From: Spirochaetota bacterium | GTDB lineage: Bacteria > Spirochaetota > Spirochaetia > B11-G9 | Length of the DNA stretch: 8,136 bases | NCBI GenBank assembly: GCA_003641695.1 | Contig: QNBL01000114.1 | Coordinates: forward strand, 1-8,136 | Direction of reading: 5' to 3' | Shown: one piece after another, positions 6,262 to 8,136 of the stretch | How the letters are laid out: each line of letters begins with the position of its first letter | Position numbering within the stretch: the first letter of the stretch is position 1 | Translations under genes and position numbers: made by a program | Notes under the pieces: model-generated | Seen by the model: the letters and a program-made list of their open reading frames with translations, nothing else | The model's database searches: none | Told to the model about the DNA's origin: nothing

Positions 6262-7548
6262 ATGGAAAAATTTTTCAAACTGAAGGAACACGGCACTTCA
6301 GTCAAGATCGAAATTCTTGCAGGCCTCACCACTTTCATGACAATGGCGTATATCCTGGTAGTAAATCCGCTGATCCTTAAAGATGCAGGAATGGATTTCG
6401 GAGCTGTCTTCACGGCAACAGCTATTTCAGCAGGAGCAGCAACCCTTATCATGGCACTTCTGGCAAACCTCCCGTTTGCTCTTGCCCCCGGTATGGGTCT
6501 AAACGCATTTTTTGCCTATACAGTTGTTCTCGGAATGGGATACAGCTGGGAATTCGCGTTGACTGCAGTGTTTATTGAAGGAATAATATTTTTAATACTG
6601 ACAGCTTTCAACGTACGGGAAGCAATAGTAAACTCAATTCCTCCTACAATAAAGAAAGCAATTTCTGCTGGAATAGGGCTTTTTATTGCTTTTATCGGTC
6701 TGGTTAATGCGGGAATAATCGTCAAAGGAGAGGGTACAATCCTTGCCCTGGGCAATATTACCGGCGGCCCCGGACTCCTGGCTATTCTGGGGATAATTAT
6801 TACCGGAGTACTTTTAATCTTCAAAGTAAGGGGAGCTCTTCTCCTCGGGATCATTGCAACCACACTCATCGGATTCCCTATGGGAATCACCCATGCTCCT
6901 TCAGGCAGCTGGGCACCCCCCTCACTTGCCCCGATCTTATTCAAGCTTGATTTCTCCAGGATATTCAGCATGGATATGCTTATAATTCTTTTTACCTTCC
7001 TTTTCGTTGATATGTTTGATACCGTAGGGACCCTGATCGGTGTATCTACAAAAGCAGGTCTTATAGACAAAGACGGAAATATCCCCAAGGTCAAGGCTGC
7101 ACTCTTTGCTGATGCAGCAGGAACAACTCTGGGAGCCTGTCTGGGAACCAGTACCGTTACTACTTACGTTGAAAGTGCTTCCGGTGTCGCGGAAGGTGGT
7201 AAGACAGGACTTACTGCCCTGACTGTTGCTATCCTGTTTTTTGTTGCCCTTTTCCTCTCTCCCCTCTTTTTAATGATACCGGGAGCCGCAACAGCACCTG
7301 TTTTGGTAATGGTGGGACTCTTTATGATTACACCGATAAAAGAAATTAACTTCGAGGACTTTACCGAAGCCATACCGGCCTTTCTTACCATTATTATGAT
7401 GCCTCTGTCCTACAGTATTGCAGAAGGAATCACATTTGGAATGCTGGCATACATAGTATTAAAAGTACTGACGGGAAAAGCAAAGGATGTACATCCGGTA
7501 ACCTACATAGTTGGAATATTCTTTCTACTTAAGTACATTTTAAAATAA
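6262..7548 (+). CDS. pbuG: AzgA/PbuG-type purine base permease (hypoxanthine/guanine)
   Basis: 428 residues, hydrophobic almost throughout, typical of the AzgA/PbuG branch of nucleobase permeases (NCS2-related, UraA-like fold), which import hypoxanthine, guanine or adenine by proton symport across the inner membrane. Family motifs: EILAGLTTFMTMAYILVVNP (17-36), APGMGLNAFFAY (75-86), FVDMFDTVGTLIGV (248-261) and TSTVTTYVESASGVAEGG (296-313, with the conserved E304). Length and ends are complete. The ATG at 6262 has AGGAG 6 nt upstream. The exact substrate cannot be read from sequence; adjacency to ade suggests adenine and/or hypoxanthine. It is monocistronic: it has its own promoter and an intrinsic terminator directly downstream. 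Confidence 0.93.
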   Translation: MEKFFKLKEHGTSVKIEILAGLTTFMTMAYILVVNPLILKDAGMDFGAVFTATAISAGAATLIMALLANLPFALAPGMGLNAFFAYTVVLGMGYSWEFALTAVFIEGIIFLILTAFNVREAIVNSIPPTIKKAISAGIGLFIAFIGLVNAGIIVKGEGTILALGNITGGPGLLAILGIIITGVLLIFKVRGALLLGIIATTLIGFPMGITHAPSGSWAPPSLAPILFKLDFSRIFSMDMLIILFTFLFVDMFDTVGTLIGVSTKAGLIDKDGNIPKVKAALFADAAGTTLGACLGTSTVTTYVESASGVAEGGKTGLTALTVAILFFVALFLSPLFLMIPGAATAPVLVMVGLFMITPIKEINFEDFTEAIPAFLTIIMMPLSYSIAEGITFGMLAYIVLKVLTGKAKDVHPVTYIVGIFFLLKYILK

Positions 7549-7571
7549 ATTCACAGCTCAAAAGAGAGAAG

Positions 7572-7607
7572 ACGGTGTATCCCTCTATCGGGGGACACCG
7601 TTTTTTT
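7572..7607 (+). terminator. Intrinsic terminator of the permease gene
   Basis: ACGGTGT (7572-7578) pairs with ACACCGT (7595-7601). After one mismatch the stem continues as TCCC against GGGG, closing a 6-nt loop TCTATC. The stem runs into seven Ts (7601-7607). It starts 23 nt after the permease stop. On the minus strand the same hairpin is followed by a CT-rich tract, so it may also stop transcripts arriving from the kinase side. Confidence 0.88.
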
Positions 7608-7611
7608 CTTG

Positions 7612-7767
7612 TTATTTATTGCTGTCCGGAATGGCCGGGATGTACATAATAACAGAAAACCCCTTCCCTTCTTCAGAATCAGGAAACAGTGTTCCCCCTT
7701 GCAGCCGTACAATGGATGATTCTTCAAAATTCCAAATAAAACAACCCCTCCGCAAGCAGCGGAGTAA
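7612..7767 (-). pseudogene. Remnant of a histidine-kinase ATPase domain C-terminus
   Basis: After the stop codon of the receiver-domain gene the same frame stays open for 51 codons, to a TAA at 7614-7612. Its second half fits the end of a HATPase_c domain without gaps: SSIVRLQGG, then a 5-residue spacer, SEEGKG and the final strand VIMYIPA (between 7719 and about 7630), like the usual SIVxxxGGxxxxxSExGKGxxFxIYLPA. The first 14 codons, over the terminator hairpin, show no kinase similarity, and the N, G1 and GLGL parts of the domain are absent. There is no start codon with a ribosome site, so this is probably a non-functional relic of a neighbouring or duplicated kinase. Recognition rests on motif reading only. 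Confidence 0.5.
7734..7764 (-). terminator. Possible terminator after the receiver-domain gene
   Basis: On the minus strand a perfect 6-bp stem, CTCCGC (7764-7759) with GCGGAG (7753-7748), closes a 5-nt loop TGCTT three bases after the stop codon. The tail is GGGTTGTTTTATTT, U-rich but interrupted, so termination may be partial. The hairpin lies inside the open frame that continues into the kinase remnant. Confidence 0.5.
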
Positions 7768-8136
7768 TCAGCATCCCAAGTTTTTCAAGCATTCTTCCAC
7801 TTCCTCTATTAAAAACGGCTTCTTTAAAAATCCGGAGAAACCATATGCTGTGTACCGGGCCGCTGAAGCATTTACAGAATAACCGCTCACTGCCACTAAA
7901 CACGCTCCAGGATCAAAAGCAAGTATTTCTGCAGCAGCTTCCTTCCCCCCCATTCCTCCGGGAACAGTAAGATCCAGGCAAGAAACATAGAACGGATTTC
8001 CCTGAAGGTAGTATTCTTTGTATTTTGCTACCGCAGCACTACCCTCCCCTACAGTTACTGTTGCAAATCCCTTTTCACCAAGAATATCCTGCAAAACCTG
8101 CAAAACAGCTGATTCATCATCCATTAAAAGAATAAA
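7768..8136 (-). CDS. C-terminal receiver domain, probably of a hybrid sensor histidine kinase (partial)
   Basis: The last 122 codons of a gene entering from the right edge; the four codons before the first Met (FILL) continue the first receiver strand, so that Met is internal. All receiver hallmarks are present (numbering from the window edge): acidic pair D6-D7 in LLMDDE, phospho-acceptor D55 in CLDLTVPGGMGG, S84 in VSGYS and K106 in LKKPF. DLTxPGGMGGKEA and the YGFSGFLKKPF ending are typical of receiver domains fused to the C-terminus of PAS-containing hybrid histidine kinases, so this is most likely the end of such a kinase rather than a stand-alone regulator; the upstream part is needed to decide. 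No output domain follows. The protein ends GC, then TGA, and a hairpin follows at once. Confidence 0.85.
   Translation of the reverse strand, partial: FILLMDDESAVLQVLQDILGEKGFATVTVGEGSAAVAKYKEYYLQGNPFYVSCLDLTVPGGMGGKEAAAEILAFDPGACLVAVSGYSVNASAARYTAYGFSGFLKKPFLIEEVEECLKNLGC

Noticed and set aside
6516..7094. Minus-strand open frame of 192 codons opposite the permease.
   Set aside because: Shadow of a membrane-protein gene; repeated Ile/Pro/Thr without a domain.
7748..7770. TGA as selenocysteine: the receiver gene ends Cys-TGA, the frame stays open and a hairpin follows at once, in a window with selenium-related genes.
   Set aside because: The hairpin apex is only about 10 nt from the TGA, closer than bacterial SECIS elements allow. 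The stem with U-rich tail fits a terminator better, the receiver domain is already complete at the TGA, and the extension shows a kinase fragment without redox motifs.
7619..7882. Plus-strand open frame of 87 codons downstream of the permease.
   Set aside because: It runs antisense to the kinase remnant and the receiver domain, begins after a strong terminator and has no ribosome site.

Overview
This 8.1 kb window looks like chromosomal DNA of an anaerobic, selenium-using bacterium. The lineage is uncertain. A FapA-type polymerizing domain protein, a hybrid sensor kinase and a CBM9-like protein would all fit a spirochaete or a clostridial relative, but nothing here is decisive. Shine-Dalgarno sites are strong and AGGAG-like. 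Promoters resemble sigma-70 type. I see no mobile element, CRISPR array, tRNA or rRNA.

Layout. At the left edge (1-207, minus) is the 5' end of a carbohydrate-binding family 9-like protein. It diverges from a three-gene plus-strand operon: a FapA/DUF342 protein (320-1939), yqeC (1936-2742, 4-nt overlap) and a single gene joining XdhC/CoxI to YqeB (2747-4336). YqeB and YqeC are the hallmark accessory proteins of selenium-dependent molybdenum hydroxylases such as purine hydroxylase and selenium xanthine dehydrogenase. The operon runs tail to tail, with an 11-nt gap, into adenine deaminase ade (4348-6102, minus). ade diverges from an AzgA/PbuG-type hypoxanthine/guanine permease (6262-7548, plus) across an AT-rich control region, and the permease ends in a clear intrinsic terminator. 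At the right edge is the C-terminal receiver domain of a probable hybrid histidine kinase (7768-8136, minus). Just after its stop, in the same frame, lies a remnant of the end of another histidine-kinase ATPase domain.

How the genes fit together. The permease would import purine bases. Ade would turn adenine into hypoxanthine. A selenium-dependent molybdenum hydroxylase, encoded outside the window and matured by YqeC and XdhC-YqeB, would oxidise hypoxanthine to xanthine for further breakdown. This pathway is inferred from families and context; no hydroxylase catalytic subunit and no selD is present here. The most distinctive points are the XdhC-YqeB fusion, the overlap of a polymerizing-domain gene with yqeC, and the kinase-domain fossil behind the receiver stop codon.
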